Both the position numbers and the translations under genes were made by a program. Positions 5,400 through 5,426 of a DNA stretch of 5,426 bases are shown here, piece after piece; position 1 is the first letter of the stretch; each line of letters starts with the position of its first letter. Origin of the DNA: an uncultured Eubacteriales bacterium (GTDB taxonomy: Bacteria; Bacillota; Clostridia; Oscillospirales; Acutalibacteraceae); contig CAJTXF010000115.1 of the NCBI GenBank assembly GCA_910580045.1, forward strand, positions 1 to 5,426, read 5' to 3'. The notes under the pieces were generated by a model, which searched no databases, was not told where the DNA came from, and was given only the letters and a program-made list of their open reading frames with translations.

Positions 5400-5426
5400 C
5401 GTGTTCCCCCGCCCGTAGGGCGGGGG
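5378..5426 (-). repeat. Right copy of the 49-base inverted-pair repeat
   Basis: This is the reverse complement of 3-51 with 46 of 49 bases matching. The perfect 9-bp stem (5406-5414 with 5418-5426, loop GTA) ends exactly at the window edge, so the element is probably cut here; the left copy has two more paired bases on its outer side. Conservation covers the hairpin and the adjacent 28 bases, including the T/A run. It stops 20 nt past the GGDEF stop codon. Confidence 0.85.

Noticed and set aside
1..5426. Window as a closed circle or plasmid
   Set aside because: The end repeats are inverted, not direct. The end hairpins differ in their loops (TGC and GTA), so the ends do not overlap head to tail. 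No replication gene is present.
1..5426. Window as a complete transposon bounded by terminal inverted repeats
   Set aside because: No transposase, integrase or resolvase is encoded, and the cargo looks like ordinary chromosomal genes. Target duplications cannot be seen because the window ends at the repeats.

Overview
This GC-rich window looks like chromosomal DNA from a clostridial Firmicute, most likely of the Oscillospiraceae type (Flavonifractor, Oscillibacter or Lawsonibacter-like). I infer this from an S-layer-homology (SLH) surface protein, a type III glutamine synthetase with the form typical of gut Clostridia, strong GGAGG-type ribosome binding sites, and AT-rich intergenic promoters with TTGACA/TATAAT boxes. 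The genus is not proven by the sequence.

Layout: four genes, all on the + strand. (1) 125-1261 encodes a secreted SLH protein behind an extended -10 promoter. (2) 1331-1480 encodes a 49-residue protein of unknown function behind a near-consensus promoter. (3) 1598-3715 encodes a complete type III glutamine synthetase (GSIII, GlnN), preceded by two back-to-back hairpins and followed by a strong intrinsic terminator. (4) 3960-5357 encodes a two-TM membrane GGDEF protein whose signature reads GDDEF, with an intact inhibitory I-site. Its promoter carries two CTACCAA direct repeats. A probable terminator follows.

Both ends carry the same 49-base GC-hairpin repeat in opposite orientation (3-51 and 5378-5426, 46 of 49 bases matching). 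There is no transposase or recombinase between them. The likeliest reading is a dispersed intergenic repeat at which the assembly stopped, not a transposon.

The genes do not form one obvious pathway. Each has its own promoter signal, and glnN and the GGDEF gene are separated by a strong terminator. The small ORF and glnN may share a transcript, with the hairpin pair between them controlling read-through. No established defence, CRISPR, phage or biosynthetic system is visible. The best leads are the inverted repeat pair, the small protein plus hairpins ahead of glnN, and the variant GGDEF enzyme with its repeat-containing promoter.
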